The position numbers and the translations under genes are program-made. Positions 37,190-48,620 of a stretch of 64,000 bases of DNA are shown here, one piece after another (the first letter of the stretch is position 1; each line of letters begins with the position of its first letter). The notes under the pieces are model-generated. The model was not told the DNA's origin. It ran no database searches and was given only the letters and a program-made list of their open reading frames with translations. The stretch is taken from assembly GCA_001600055.1 (NCBI GenBank), contig BCIV01000010.1, positions 857,406 to 921,405 on the forward strand. Reading direction: 5' to 3'. This DNA comes from Filobasidium wieringae. Lineage: Eukaryota > Basidiomycota > Tremellomycetes > Filobasidiales > Filobasidiaceae.

Positions 37190-38155
37190 ATGTTCTTCAG
37201 ATCGACTTTGAAAGTAGCCCTTCCCTCGTTGAAGCAATCCATGGCCGCCGGTCCATCGGTCGTGGCAAGAGGTTTCGCTTTGCAAAGTCGGGCCGTTACA
37301 GGAAACGGTCGGGCGGTAGGATTCTGGAGGGACAGGGCTAGGTCGTTCCAGACTAGCGCAGGTGAATTCACTCTCTTTCCTAACGTTGTTTCAGAAACCT
37401 GATGCGCTTATCCCTGCGGATGATCAGTCGTCGAGCACGGTGATATCGAACGACCAGAACCCGGAACAGGGTGGGCACGATCCCTCTTATGCTACTCTGA
37501 CTCGGGTGGCTTACCAGCTTGCTGCATAATTTTGATGACCGTAGAATCAAGGTTATCTTCCGTGACGCAAAAGGTACGACGGAGACCGTCGTAGAGGGGA
37601 ACGAAGGGGATGATCTGCTTAGTCTTGCACATGAGTGGGATGTCGATCTCGAAGGTGAGTCTGTCTCGTCGAAAGCCCTCGCCTGATATTCGCAGCTGAT
37701 GCGAATCTGGCATGATCATTGATGTATCAATCTATCGACTGGTTCCATCGTTTTTCTGCAACCAGGCGCCTGTGAAGGATCGATAGCATGCTCGACTTGT
37801 CATGTAATCCTAGACGGCGAGAACTACGATAAACTAGAAGAACCAGAGGACGATGAGAACGATATGCTGGATCTCGCTTTCGGGCTCAGCGATACGTGCG
37901 TGCAGTCGATATTTTGTCTCGACCATCCTCAACTGGGCCAGGAGAAACTGATTGTGTTTTTTTCGGCCGCTGGAATAGGTCGAGATTAGGTTGTCAAGTC
38001 CGACTGACGAAGGATGTCGACGGAATGGTCGCTACTCTACCTTCCGCTACGAGGAACATGTCAGTCGCTCTGCCTCTGCCATTATCAAACTTGCTGATTA
38101 CATGCCGCTTCTATCCTCTAGGTACGTCGACGGGCATAAACCAACCCCGCACTGA
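37190..38155 (+). CDS. YAH1: Mitochondrial [2Fe-2S] ferredoxin (adrenodoxin family)
   Basis: Electron donor of mitochondrial iron-sulfur cluster assembly and heme A synthesis, located in the matrix. Exons 37190-37361, 37428-37470, 37545-37654, 37766-37895, 37979-38059 and 38122-38155 join in frame to 189 residues. The N-terminus is basic and Arg/Ser-rich with no acids ([17 protein letters not shown].., ending RSFQTSA), a typical matrix presequence. The ferredoxin core has [11 protein letters not shown], then [13 protein letters not shown] (C-x5-C-x2-C), the acidic loop [17 protein letters not shown] and LGCQVRL with the fourth Cys. The C-terminus is [12 protein letters not shown]. All four cluster ligands are present. 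Confidence 0.96.
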
Positions 38156-38772
38156 GCTCTCGCTTGTGAGGGAATGGAGTCGCAGGGCTGCGAGGTATAT
38201 TGGTCAGGTTGTATGGCTAGCTTTTATCACAGCCGATGAGAATTTCATACTCGACATGGCCTCTACTGTTGATGAGCTTGCGGTGTACTTCCCGTTCCCT
38301 CTGAAGTGAGTCGTGCGTAAGATGATCACCGTAAAGGTCAACAATACTATACACAGCACGAGCTGTAATCATTTCCAAGTGCGAATCGAAAATCCGTGTT
38401 AGCAATTGACTGTACACCGTACACGACCTGACCAAGCGGCAAGTACAACTAGATCGACGGTCTATCAACATCTCCATTCATACACAAGGGCATCAGATTG
38501 ATGTCAGCATCTCCCTCAATATATTCGTGCGGTCGAGGGCAAAAAATATATCCAGCAACACGGCCATATGCGAAGGATCAGCTGATTAGCCAGCTGTGGT
38601 TGTAGTCAGTCGGTCATGAAGTAATGAACCATGTAATGTGTCGACTCTTTGCTCCTCTGCAGTGTCGCTCGCGTCTTCTCATGGCATCTATGCATCTTTC
38701 CTTCCGTCTAATCTATGTGATATGATACAATTTCAATGCGCAGTTTTATCCGAGCGGTTCCTGAACATGCGC
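38156..38772. other. Convergent intergenic region
   Basis: About 600 bp with no credible coding exon, repeat or RNA. Confidence 0.5.
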
Positions 38773-41320
38773 TTAATCCACCAAAACGTCTCCTTCCAAA
38801 AGCTCGAGGGAGACAGCGATGGACGATCTCTTCCTCAACCTCTTACCGTAAGCGATGAGTATCCAGGGAACCACTGCGAAAGCAGTAGCGATCGCTCCTA
38901 CAACGCTGCTGGCCACGGGGAAACCAAGGTGGTCGTACATCACCTGTGCAGAGAGGTGGATCAGAATAATAAAAGGGGAACAAACAGTCGAGGCGAAACT
39001 CACATTTCCGAAGAAAGGGAAACACGCTCCAAGGATGTTCCGCAAAAGCGATTGAGCTGCTTGAGCGGAAGACTGTGACGTATGGATTGTTAGAGAGCGA
39101 AAGAGCTGGAGTATACTTGGCATAGCTTACCGAGTATTTGTCGTAAACATCACCCAAATAGTTGTACGTAGCGAGATAGATAGTGTCTGCAGGAAATGTT
39201 CATTGAGCTGGCTAATTCGCTTGCAGGAGTACCTTGGCGAAAGCTTACAGATTCCGAGTTGAGCCATAGTGATAAAGATGCAGGGCACGAACCAATGTCT
39301 AAAGTCGCAGGACGTCGGATCAGCACGAATGCGGACTCGATCGACCGGACAGAACTCACATCCATGGTCGAGCAGTCCATCCGCTGTATACACCGACTGG
39401 TTAGCTCGACATATGAGTCGCCTCGTAACGCGCAGGACTCACAAGCAGAAACAACCGATAGCGAAGAACAATCCTCCGATAGCGGACGAATAAAGCCTGA
39501 CTTCCGGTGTAGCCTTTCCGTGACCTTTAGCGAGGGATCGCTGGTAAAAGTGTTCTTGGATGTAGTAATTGGTAAGCCATCCGAGAACGGCTCCGATGAA
39601 ACCTGGTAGAAATCGAGGCAGTCAGGATCCGCAGGGTATACGTCGAGCGAGCGATAAAGTTCGAGACCGCGCGTCATCTTATTCATCACGCGCGCGAACT
39701 TTGTCGTCCGACTGATAGGGTCACGAACTTACCAGTGATCAAAACGGTTCCACCCTGTCCAGCAGAGAACCCGTACGTCTTCTCGAACACGTGTACGATA
39801 CTTCCTGTGAACAAGCTGTTCGACGGGATACGATCAAACGAGTGGCAAGTCGGGGGAAAGTGAAGAACGGGATTCGAAATGGTAGGATCAGCGCGAGTCG
39901 GAATTGAAGAACAGACGCTTGATACGCACAATACCATTCCCCAGGCGAAGCCCACCCATAAGGCGAGGGAGGAGACGATAGGCTCGGTGAACTGCCCGAT
40001 CGAAAACCTCTTATCAACAAACCCTCTCTCCCAAACCAAGCAGGACTGCGCAAGACTCACCAAGTAAATCAAAGGTCGGGAACACGAGATCACGAACGCC
40101 TCTTTCCAACTCTCATGAACGTCCAGGCCATGTACGAAATGCTGCCTCCCCGTCTCCTTTGTCAACCTCTTTGCTCTTTTCCCGAGAATGACGTCGCCCC
40201 TCGTCTCGGGGAAGAAGAAGAGACAGAGTAACCAGCAGAGCCCGTTGGAGGCCATTTGGACCCAGTAGACCCAGTGCCAGGATGTTTTCTGGGCGATCCA
40301 GTTTGCACAGAGAGGGCCGGTGGAGCTGGTCGTGGGAGTGTGGGGGTTAGTGCAGTGTGTCGCGTTGTTTATCTGAGGGCAGGGGGACTCACTTGGCAGT
40401 GAAGACGGCTAGGACAAAGGTTCCCATGGCAGGTCCACGGACGGCTTTAGGGAATAAATCGGCCACGACTCCCGCAGCGACGGGACCTGTCCGAATCAGG
40501 AGTGAGGTGTCTATCAGTGACAGGCTACCATGGTGTTATGACGACCGAATGCCTACCTTCGATACAAGCAAAAGTCCCTTGTACGAATCGACTCGCGATA
40601 ATGGAAGCCACGTTAGGCGCCAAAGCTTGCGGTAAGAAGAGGATGGTGATACTTTGATTCCCAGAGAACGCTCATCAGTTTCCCATCCAATCAAACGATC
40701 CTGATGCCAAGAACGACCTCACTCACAATAAAGTCAGACTAGCCAACATCGGCCTCCTTCCGAACGTTTCTGAGACGGGTGCGAAGACGAGGGGACCGAT
40801 CCCGAGCATGACTAGGTAAGTGAAGGAGCTCGTTTGGAAGACCGAGGCTGAGACGGAGGGGTGTTGTTTGCGGTAGGGAGCTGAGACTGCTCCGTTTGCC
40901 TGTCGGGTGGGAGTGGAGGGGGTCAATGTGGAGGAAGAGGTGGGGAAGGGAAGGGGGCACGAACGGTTGCGTTGACTGGAAAGTGATAGGATGGTCAGAC
41001 GGGGAAGGTGTCGAAGATGGTAAGACCCTTACTCACAGGCAGAGGTATACGTTACGAACAAAGCGACGAACAGAACTATGATTTCCCAACCATGATCAGT
41101 TCTGCCTCTCCAGTCCGAACCAAAACGACGTAAACTAACCTCTCCATCGTTTCATCCTGGACCAACCATGCTGCGGGTCTTCAGGATCATGAGCCGCGAA
41201 CCTGATGGCGATCGGGCCGTCTGGTTGTAACTCGAACGTCGTCCCTTCGTTCGGTTTGACGGTGGTATCGAATGGCTCGTGCTTCATTTCCGGTAGTTTC
41301 GCTTCGATCGAGGAGGACAT
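38773..41320 (-). CDS. MFS drug/polyamine exporter, DHA1 family
   Basis: Twelve-helix H+ antiporter of the DHA1 family (Tpo1/Flu1-like), a plasma-membrane exporter of polyamines, drugs or metabolites. The start is the ATG at 41320, giving an acidic cytosolic N-terminus that ends in the family signature DPEDPQHGWSRMKRW. Many exons are needed. Readable pieces include FGRRPMLASLTLL (motif A, after the FQTSSFTYLVMLGIGPLVFAP helix), ASRFVQGTFACIEGPVAAGV, ADLFPKAVRGPAMGTFVLAV and HWVYWVQMASNGLCW. Further pieces are FFPETRGDVIL, GLFFAIGCFLFAWTARP and YLGDVYDKYSSSAQAAQSLL. The last stretch, with RNILGACFPFFG, is typical of DHA1 helices 10-11. The stop is TAA at 38773-38775. Exact exon ends were not all resolved. 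Confidence 0.9.
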
Positions 41321-41939
41321 GGTTGCTAGTCGTTCAAGGAAAAGTCTTCCTTCTTAGGCAGCTATCCGTTGTGAAAATTGAGTGGTAAAGTATAAAGTCT
41401 GGAGTGTGAGTGTGATGATGATGCTACGACCCCGCACCGTTGCCGTCGTTCAAAGACAAGCGCAATGAAATCCTCTCCCACTTGATTCGTCAATGCCGCT
41501 CAAGCCGACGCTGACTAAAAAGCACGGTTGCCCCAGAACGAGATAAACCCCCCGGACGAGAGAGAAGAGAGAGGGGCAGGAGGAGCTCGACGATTGGTTC
41601 CTGACAGGCGATGCTCGGTTACAACGATCCTCCTACGCTTCTCCACCTTTTTCCGTTGGGTCGTTCGTCCAAGCGAAACTTCCCGAGATGAGAAACGCTC
41701 GGTATCGGTGTCGGCTGCTGTGATCGGGGGCTCGGCATTCATCCCGAATTAGAATCGTAAAAGTCCCCGAAGGGTCACGTAGGGAAGTTGTTAGGTTTCA
41801 CCTGGCCGTCTAACAACAACGTATCCGCAACGCAAGAGAGACATGATATCGTAGCGACCTGATTCCCACATCAACATTTTGTTACAACTACATGGTACAA
41901 GGTATCGTACCTTCACCTACAACCAAACGTCGACCCGAC
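41321..41939. other. Intergenic, no gene recognised
   Basis: About 620 bp upstream of the DHA1 exporter. Overlapping ORFs on both strands near 41515-41752 have no family resemblance and are rejected. Confidence 0.5.
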
Positions 41940-44491
41940 TCATAACTTGGATCGATTCTTACGCTGACCGCTAATCATATCCTCTGCCAACCTCCTGCCC
42001 ACCCACTCCCCAAAGCTCATCGTCGTGATCATAGGATTAACCCCCGATCCGCTATCCCATCCCGAAGCGTGCCAAAGTCAGCTCGCCGTTCACGTCATTC
42101 GAACGAACCCTCCACGCAGGGTACTCACGATGGGAACACACTAGCGTCGGCCAAGTACAACCCCTCCACCCCCCAAACCTTGCCTCTCGTATTGACCACG
42201 CTCGACTTGGGGTCGCTTCCCATCCTACAAGTCCCCATCTGATGGGCGGAGCCGTAAGAGGTGGTGTCCAGTTCGTTCCCATATTTCTCCGTCTCGCTCA
42301 AGAACGCGGTGAAAGAGGGATCGTCTGCCCATCCTCCTGCGGCGGCGGCGGCGGCAGAAGGTCCCGCATCTGTAGGGGCGGAGGGACGTACCCAACGAGG
42401 CGCGCCGAACGTGTTGGTGTACATCTCCAAAGCTCCCATGGTATATAACAACTTGTAAAGCCCCAGAGTCCCTTGTAGAATATGATTCCTATCGAACGCG
42501 CTCGGTTCGTAATGGATCAACCTCTTGCCCGATTTCCCATCCAACGTGATGGACCCCGTATCGCGTTCGCGGCAGAGGACGATATGACCCATCGAGTGTT
42601 TAAACTTCAAGAGCTGCGCTCTAAAGTCTGGACCGGATGACCAGGGGGAGTAAGACATTCCTAGGGAAGGCATCATGTTCATCCCCTCGATCTTGACCCC
42701 GTGCCCATGCCCGTCGAGGTTGTCAAACTCGGTGATGGCCGTGGTGAGGATGGTCCCCTTGGACGGATCGATTTCTTCCGGCCAGACGGAGATGACCGCG
42801 ATCGTCGGGTGTAGATGCAGGTTCTTCCCGATCGCAGGGAGACGGAGGGAGGATTTGAGGAGGATGACGGGGGTGTTCATGGATCCTGCGGCGAGCACGG
42901 TGTTTCGAGCCAAGACCAAGATCTCCTCCCCCTCCACCCGTCCGACAGCCCCGATCGCCCTGCGCCTACCCTCCGAACTGAAAACGATCCGCTCGACCTC
43001 GAACCCATCCATCCCCCTCACCCTGACCCCCTCCCGCTTCCTCATCCACGGGCTCAAAAACGCCCTGCACCCACTCATCTTCCCCCCACCCTCCCGGAAC
43101 GCTCGACACCCGATCGTACAGTTCGCCCCGCACTCGGCGTTGTGCACGGCAAAGGGACCGGAGATGTTCTGGGGGACGAGACGACAGGCGTACCCTAACC
43201 TGCGGGAACCTTCGAGCAGGGTGAGGTTGGCTGGATTGTGCTCCGTTGGGGAGAGGGTTCGGACGTCGAGGCTCTTCTCCACTCTATGTGGACGTGATCA
43301 TGCGGGCGATCAGGCATCAGGCAAGGGGACAAGCGGAGCGACCCGACCAACCGGGGCAAGAACTCACTGGTCCATACAATCCTGCCATTCCCTCCCCAAA
43401 AACAACCTCCCATGGGGGTCCACCTCGCTCCCTTTCCCCCCCTTCTGACCGGCCAACAAACTCCTGGTCCACTCCTCCCTGACTTTCCGATCCGTCTGTA
43501 AACAGGCGGACCAGTTCACCCGGCTCCCACCCCCCCATGTGGACGCGCAGATGATGGAGATCCCGGATTCCTCTGTGGTGAGGATCCCACCGGATTCGTA
43601 CATATCCTCGAACCCCTGGTCCTCGGTGCGAGAGAGAGGTTTGCCGCCGGAAGTGGGGGAGAAGGAGGGGCCTTTTTCGAGCACGAGGATGTCCGTTGCG
43701 AGCGGATCGAGCGGGGTGTACGTGTTTGGGTCGGAGGAGAATTTCCGGGCGAGGGAGTTTACTAGCGAGGTAGCACCCGATCCTGAACCGATCACCAAGG
43801 TCCCCGTCTTGATCGCTCTGACGCGTCGGTCTTCGAAATCCATCCACACCCCCTCCTCGAGGACGCTCCGACCGACCAACCCCTCCCCCTCCACTCGCTC
43901 CGTCTCCTCCGGGACTATCGGTTCCTCAAACCCGATCGCCCGGTAAAACTCGTCGGAGGATCTGAGGAAGCAATAGCGGAGGATATTGGAGATCCCCTTG
44001 ATCCCCGCTCGGATGGGACGGAGACGAGATGAATGCCAGCCCAGGATGAGGGGTTGGATCTCTGCGGGGGTCATGGAGGTCAGGGGTTTTAGGGTGCCGT
44101 TGAGGATGAGAGAACCGGGGGTGGATCTGCGGTGAAGCGATCGACGCGTTGTAGTTAGTACCAGAGTACGACGACGATGACGATGATGACTATGGCTTCA
44201 ACCGGGAACGCACATCAAGATGTTCAAAAACAACCTAACTTCCCCCTGAACCCTATCCGGTAACCTCCCGCCCACTACCTCCCTCACCAACCCCCTAAAC
44301 CGTTCCCCCTCCGAAGCCCTGCATTGCAAGAACCCAAGCACCTTGTCATCCGATTCAGGCCGGGTCGCTCGCCGTTTGTGTTCCCGGAGAAGACGCTGGG
44401 CTTCGGGCAAGGGGAGGGGGGGGATGAGACCGTCGGCTATGGAGAGGAGGGTGAGCCATTGGGGGTCCGTGAAGGAGGAAGGGGGTGGCAT
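41940..44491 (-). CDS. Long-chain alcohol oxidase (FAO, GMC family), apparent frameshift
   Basis: FAD-dependent oxidase turning long-chain alcohols into aldehydes; fungal members are membrane or peroxisome associated. Exons (minus): 44214-44491, 43368-44127, 43283-42129 and 42051-41940, about 767 residues, the family length. The N-terminal FAO domain includes SFTDPQWLTLLSIADGLIPP. The dinucleotide fold is VIGSGSGATSLVNSLA. WGGGSRVNW, NCTIGC and AAGSMNTPVILLKSS follow. The C-terminal catalytic region shows SAHQMGTCRMG and GLYLADASVFPSGSGVNPM. In exon 2, the part read from the exon 1 junction (STPGSLIL) and the part leading to TSMTPAEIQPLILGW are in different frames. The change falls at a run of three T near 44098-44103, so one extra base is present. 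It could be a sequencing error or a real disabling mutation. Confidence 0.85.
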
Positions 44492-45847
44492 CGTGTCGGC
44501 CCGTGTGTGTATGGATCATGGATCACGTTGGGTCCAGAGGAGCGAGGAGCGAGATGCAAGGACGGTGGATGTGATGTGATGTGGTGTGATGGATGTTATA
44601 TGTCCCCCCGGCGCTCCAGAGTGAGACCCGGTCCATCCATCCTGGACCGGTTATGAAGGCGGAAGCAGATCGATCACCTGATCACCTGATACCCAGTCGC
44701 GGATCTAAACCCGATCGCCTTCGCGCCTCGACTGCGTTTTGGGTGGGTTCAGACGTTCGACGTTCGACGTGCGGCGTGCGGCGTGCGGCGTGAGGGGGTG
44801 GACCAGGTTGCAGTTGTTCTGGGCTGGGAGGAGAGAGGTTATTGATCTTGACAGGGTGAAGCGGGGTCGGTCGAAGATGGAGGTTGGGACTGCGAGTCGC
44901 CTAGATCCATCCGACTGATCGCACTGAGCATCCGAATCACAGCTCATCCCACCAAAGTCAAACATGGTAGCGTATCGTTGTGTGCCATGTGCCGTCACGT
45001 TGAGCGTCGAGCGGTCTGAAACGATGCAGTGACCGTGCCCAAAGGTGTTTCACATCGTTATCGCTCAGATGGATAGGAATCGTTGACCCGTGGTGTTCTA
45101 TTTCCACCAGCCGTAGCGGTCACGTGACTGCACTGCGATAGGTCCTTTGCGTTGTTGTCATGGCGGTGAAACTGTAAACCAGAACGTGGCTCCCAAGTGA
45201 AACTTGGCATCTCAACCAAAGGGACCAGTGACCAGTGACTCTTTGTTGTTGTTGTATGGCTGTGCGAGAGGAAGGTTGACTGAACATCCACCCGCGGCAA
45301 GGCAGCAGCGCAGCGCGGCGCAGGGAGTCGCAGCGGGGTGTACTGTACGTAAGACGCGCGTCAGGTGGAACAAAAGGAAGGGCTGGACGTGGCGTTTGCC
45401 GGTTTGGGCAGTGGCCGCAGTGGTGGGTGGCTTGTACTTTGAGGTGCGAGGTGGGATACAAACAAAAGCAGCAGTAACAATACCTTCAGCTGCTACGTAT
45501 AGCTGGCTACTGGTACCATATCTCATATCCCATATCCAGTCTACCAGTAACACTCACCACTCTACCCCGTCTACCACCCCTGATCAGCGATCAGCTCTCC
45601 TCTCTCCTCTCTCCACCCTCGTTTCAAAGTGAGTCGCACCCTTTATCCACCTTTGATCACTCGCTCACCCGCTCACCCTGCCGCTACGCTTTTCTTTGGT
45701 TCCCAGCCTCGTCACTTGGCACTCGCACTCGTCGCTTTCTACTTGTTAATCAACAACTCGCAACTCGCAAACACTCGCAAACAATCCAACATCGCTCGAG
45801 GCGATTCGTTACTGCTTGCTCACTTGCCCACAACCACCCCACGCACC
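44492..45847. other. Divergent intergenic region with tandem repeats
   Basis: About 1.36 kb between the alcohol oxidase and GH16 starts. It contains a GTTCGAC/GTGCGGC repeat block. The GH16 leader is long and pyrimidine-rich. The frame open from 45629 precedes the signal peptide but is not needed. Confidence 0.5.
44752..44794 (+). repeat. Tandem heptamers GTTCGAC (x2) and GTGCGGC (x3)
   Basis: Two related 7-bp units follow each other head-to-tail in the intergenic region upstream of the alcohol oxidase gene. They may be a local slippage product or clustered protein-binding sites. Confidence 0.75.
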
Positions 45848-47628
45848 ATGCGCTCCACCACCCCCCTGACCACCGCAACCCTCCTCCTCCTCACCACCCC
45901 CCTCATCTCCGCCTCCCTCTCCACCCCGGCCCACAAGGCCAACCCTCCCCACAAAAAAGCAGCCTCCTCCGTCGCCGCCGCCGCCCGCAACCTCATCCCC
46001 GATTTCGACAAGATCCGGAGAGCCGGTACGGAGATCTACGCCCGCACCACTCTGAAGGATCTGGGCGGGAGCGAGGCGGGGAAGAAGAGGAAGGTCAGGA
46101 AGAGGAAGAACGCCTGTGTGCCGCAACATGTTTTCAATAGGACCAGTACGAGTCCGGCTTCCATGACGGAGACGGACGGGTATTCGGGTTGGGAGAGTGC
46201 TACCGTTAGCGTCAGTGGCACTGCGACGGCGACGGCCACGGCGACGGCGACGACGACGGGAGGATCTTGGGCGAGCTCGGCCGTCTCCGGTCTATCCTCC
46301 ATCTGGTCCTCCGCCGCTGCCAGCATGACCGGTCCTTCCTCCTCTTCGTCTCTGATCAATAACGAACACCTCATCACCAAGACCTCCTCCGCTTCCTCTT
46401 ACGCCTCCTCCTCCTCCGCGCCCTCGGCCAGCTCGACCTCGACCTCGACCTCGAACACGAACTACAACTCGCCATGGACTTTGGAGGAGACTTGGTCCGG
46501 ATGGAGTTTCTTTGATCATTGGAACTTTTGGAGTTATGATGATCCTACTCATGGCTCCGTTCAGTATGTCGATGCCGGGACTGCCGTGAGTACACCACCG
46601 GATCGTCTTGTTTTCCTTTCCTCCCCGAACTGACCCCCCCCCTTCTCGCCCCTCGCCCGGCAGTGGAACGAAGGCCTGATCACGGTCAACAACGCCGGGA
46701 ACGTCATCATGAAGGTCGAAACCACCCCCTGGGTATCAGGCTATCGAAAATCCGTACGGATCCACGGCAACCTGATCTTCACCGGAGGAATGGTCCTCAT
46801 GGACGCCGTCCACATGCCCGTCGGGTGCGGGGTCTGGCCAGCTTGGTGGCAGAACGGTCCCAACTGGCCCGTCGGGGGGGAAATCGATATCCTAGAGGGA
46901 GTCAACGATTTCGCCCTCAACCAGGTCTCGTTGCATACGGACAATGGGTGCACGATGGGGAGCCAGAGCATGAAGGGGTACTTGACCCAGGGGAACTTTG
47001 ATAACAAGAATTGCGCTTCTTATGCTACCAGCAATCAGGGTGGGTCATGAGCCGTGTTCACGTGTGTGGGCGGGACGGGGGGAAAGCGGGCTGATGGAGG
47101 ACTTGCGTTCCGTTCAGGATGCGGGGTTAGGGACGCTGATACTAGCGCTTATGGGGCGGGATTCAACGCTATTGGGGGAGGAGTTTACGCTCGTGAGTCT
47201 TCATCGCTTTCGCTCTCACTCGCACAACGAATCCTGACCGAGATTTCCTCTCCGCCGCAGTCAAATGGGACAAGTACGGGATCAACGTCTGGTTCTTCCC
47301 CCGTGACGATATCCCCGCCGACATCACCGCCAACCAGCCCACGCCTTCCTCATGGGGACAACCCGTCGCCAACTTCCCCTCCACCTCCTGTGACCCCTAC
47401 AAGTACTTTTACGACAACTTCAACATCTTCGATACCACCCTCTGCGGGGATTGGGCCGGGGGTGTTTGGAACTATGCGGACGCGGGGCAGAAGGAGAGTC
47501 AGAGTTGTGCCGCCAAGACGGGGTACGCGAGCTGTGCGGATTATGTCAAGAATAACGGGGACAAGTTTCAGGACGCTTATTGGGAGGTCAAGTCCGTCAA
47601 ATACTTCAACTCGACCACCGAGTTGTAG
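45848..47628 (+). CDS. Secreted GH16 beta-glucanase with Ser/Thr-rich linker
   Basis: Glycoside hydrolase family 16 (laminarinase-type endo-beta-1,3(4)-glucanase), secreted or wall-linked. Exons 45848-46585, 46664-47039, 47118-47192 and 47261-47628 give 518 residues. A signal peptide (MRSTTPLTTATLLLLTTPLI) is followed by a basic stretch containing KKRKVRKRK, a possible processing site. Then comes a long Ser/Thr/Ala linker, including an (Ala-Thr)n run, that is probably O-glycosylated. The catalytic domain starts around WTLEETWSGWSFFDHWNFWS. It carries the active-site E-I-D-I-L-E within VGGEIDILEGVN, at about residues 314-320. GCGVWPAWWQNGPNWP, HTDNGCTM and WFFPRDDIP are typical of fungal GH16. 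A Cys-rich end follows, with no GPI signal. Remodelling of its own wall or digestion of plant glucan are both possible. Confidence 0.92.
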
Positions 47629-47770
47629 ACCGACCGACCGGGCACGTCACGTCACGTCGATCGGACCGCGGAAGAACGGGGAACTCGGCCGGACCGGTTC
47701 TCCTCCGCCCCACCCTCTCTCGCCCACTTTTAGGATGACCCCGTCGGATCGTACTCCACCTTGCTCCCTT

Positions 47771-47800
47771 GCCCCCCCCCTCTCTCTCTCTCTCTCTCTT
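47771..47800 (+). repeat. Poly-C plus (TC)n microsatellite
   Basis: Nine or so C followed by about nine TC dinucleotides, just downstream of the GH16 stop codon in its probable 3'UTR. Confidence 0.85.
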
Positions 47801-47981
47801 GTTTTTTTTCCTGGCTTGCTTGTGCTTTTCTTTTTTTCGTCCACCCCCTCGACCACCCCTTCTTTTCTTTTCCGATCCGTGAGGAATATCACCCTCCCTA
47901 GAGGTTACCTGTACGCTTGGTCCTTTGTAGTCGGTAGTGCTCGATCGATCTGATTGAATGGAATTCGAATGGATCTGGGTC

Positions 47982-48009
47982 GGTCCTGGTCCTGGTCCTG
48001 GTCCTGGTC
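47982..48009 (+). repeat. Hexanucleotide array (GGTCCT)n, about 4.5 copies
   Basis: A perfect direct repeat of GGTCCT in the intergenic region. No coding role. Confidence 0.85.
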
Positions 48010-48179
48010 GTGTTGTGGCCATGGGATTCGGGAAGGTGGCGGATTCACTGGTGAAGGCGCACGCCTGACAGTGACCGCAATACATGGGATGTAAGGACCA
48101 GCAGGATCGGAGATTCTGGGCATGCCGGTGTCCATCTGTACGATGGACTATGGTTTTGTTGTCGATCAAATTCCACCTG

Positions 48180-48620
48180 TTACTTGGCACGGGCTGTCAG
48201 TCGCGCTACCTCATCCGACCCGTCCATTGAATCGTTTGCGATAGCCTTCCGATTTAGTCTACTCGATCTGCCTTGGAGGTCGTGGCCCTCCTGCGAGAGA
48301 CAAGAGACGAGGGAATGAGGTGACACGACCGAAAGATTACAGAGCGAGAGGATGCACCTGGAACCCTCCGTGACCTGCCCTCCCGTCTCGCTCTTCTTGA
48401 CGGTGACCTCCAACGCATCGAGCTGTACAAAAGGCTCCTTGAACTTGTCCTGAAGTTTGTCTACTCTCTCCTTGTTGGCAACAACGGCCCTGCTCTTCCT
48501 CTTCTTTGCGTCCTCGGTCAACAATCCAAAGCTGCAAGACCCGTTCTTACAACACACTGAAGGCACTTGCTGGTAAACGCGCCGTCCTTGTTGTGCCTGG
48601 TAAAAGATCCAATGGAACAT
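48180..48620 (-). CDS. Unrecognised gene fragment (3' exons of a minus-strand gene)
   Basis: A frame on the minus strand reads FGLLTEDAKKRKSRAVVANK, then ERVDKLQDKFKEPFVQLD and ALEVTVKKSETGGQVTEG. It is hydrophilic and helical with a good protein-like composition. An intron probably follows (GTGCAT or GTTCCA donor near 48350-48360, acceptor CTCGCAG near 48294), ending the protein within about 20 residues. Upstream pieces such as FEATGLTNDKVAMIWEEVSI (about 48890-48970) may belong to the same gene, with a possible start at 49139. No family was recognised, and the exon chain could not be fixed. The coordinates mark only the best-supported part. Confidence 0.3.
   Translation of the reverse strand: MFHWIFYQAQQGRRVYQQVPSVCCKNGSCSFGLLTEDAKKRKSRAVVANKERVDKLQDKFKEPFVQLDALEVTVKKSETGGQVTEGSRCILSLCNLSVVSPHSLVSCLSQEGHDLQGRSSRLNRKAIANDSMDGSDEVARLTARAK

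Larger units (their letters stand above)
47629..48179. other. Intergenic region with microsatellites
   Basis: Between GH16 and the next minus-strand gene. It contains a C-run followed by a (TC)n stretch (about 47771-47800), a T-run, and a hexamer array (GGTCCT)n at 47982-48009. No gene was recognised. Confidence 0.6.

Noticed and set aside
41515..41752. Overlapping 75-residue ORFs on both strands
   Set aside because: Mirror-image ORFs in an intergenic region without motifs or splice partners.
42675..43448. Long plus-strand ORF of 257 codons
   Set aside because: It is the antisense shadow of the alcohol oxidase exon, which has clear GMC motifs.
47054..47953. Long plus-strand ORF after the GH16 second exon
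   Set aside because: It is an out-of-frame reading of GH16 exons, introns and 3' microsatellites; the spliced GH16 frame explains the region.
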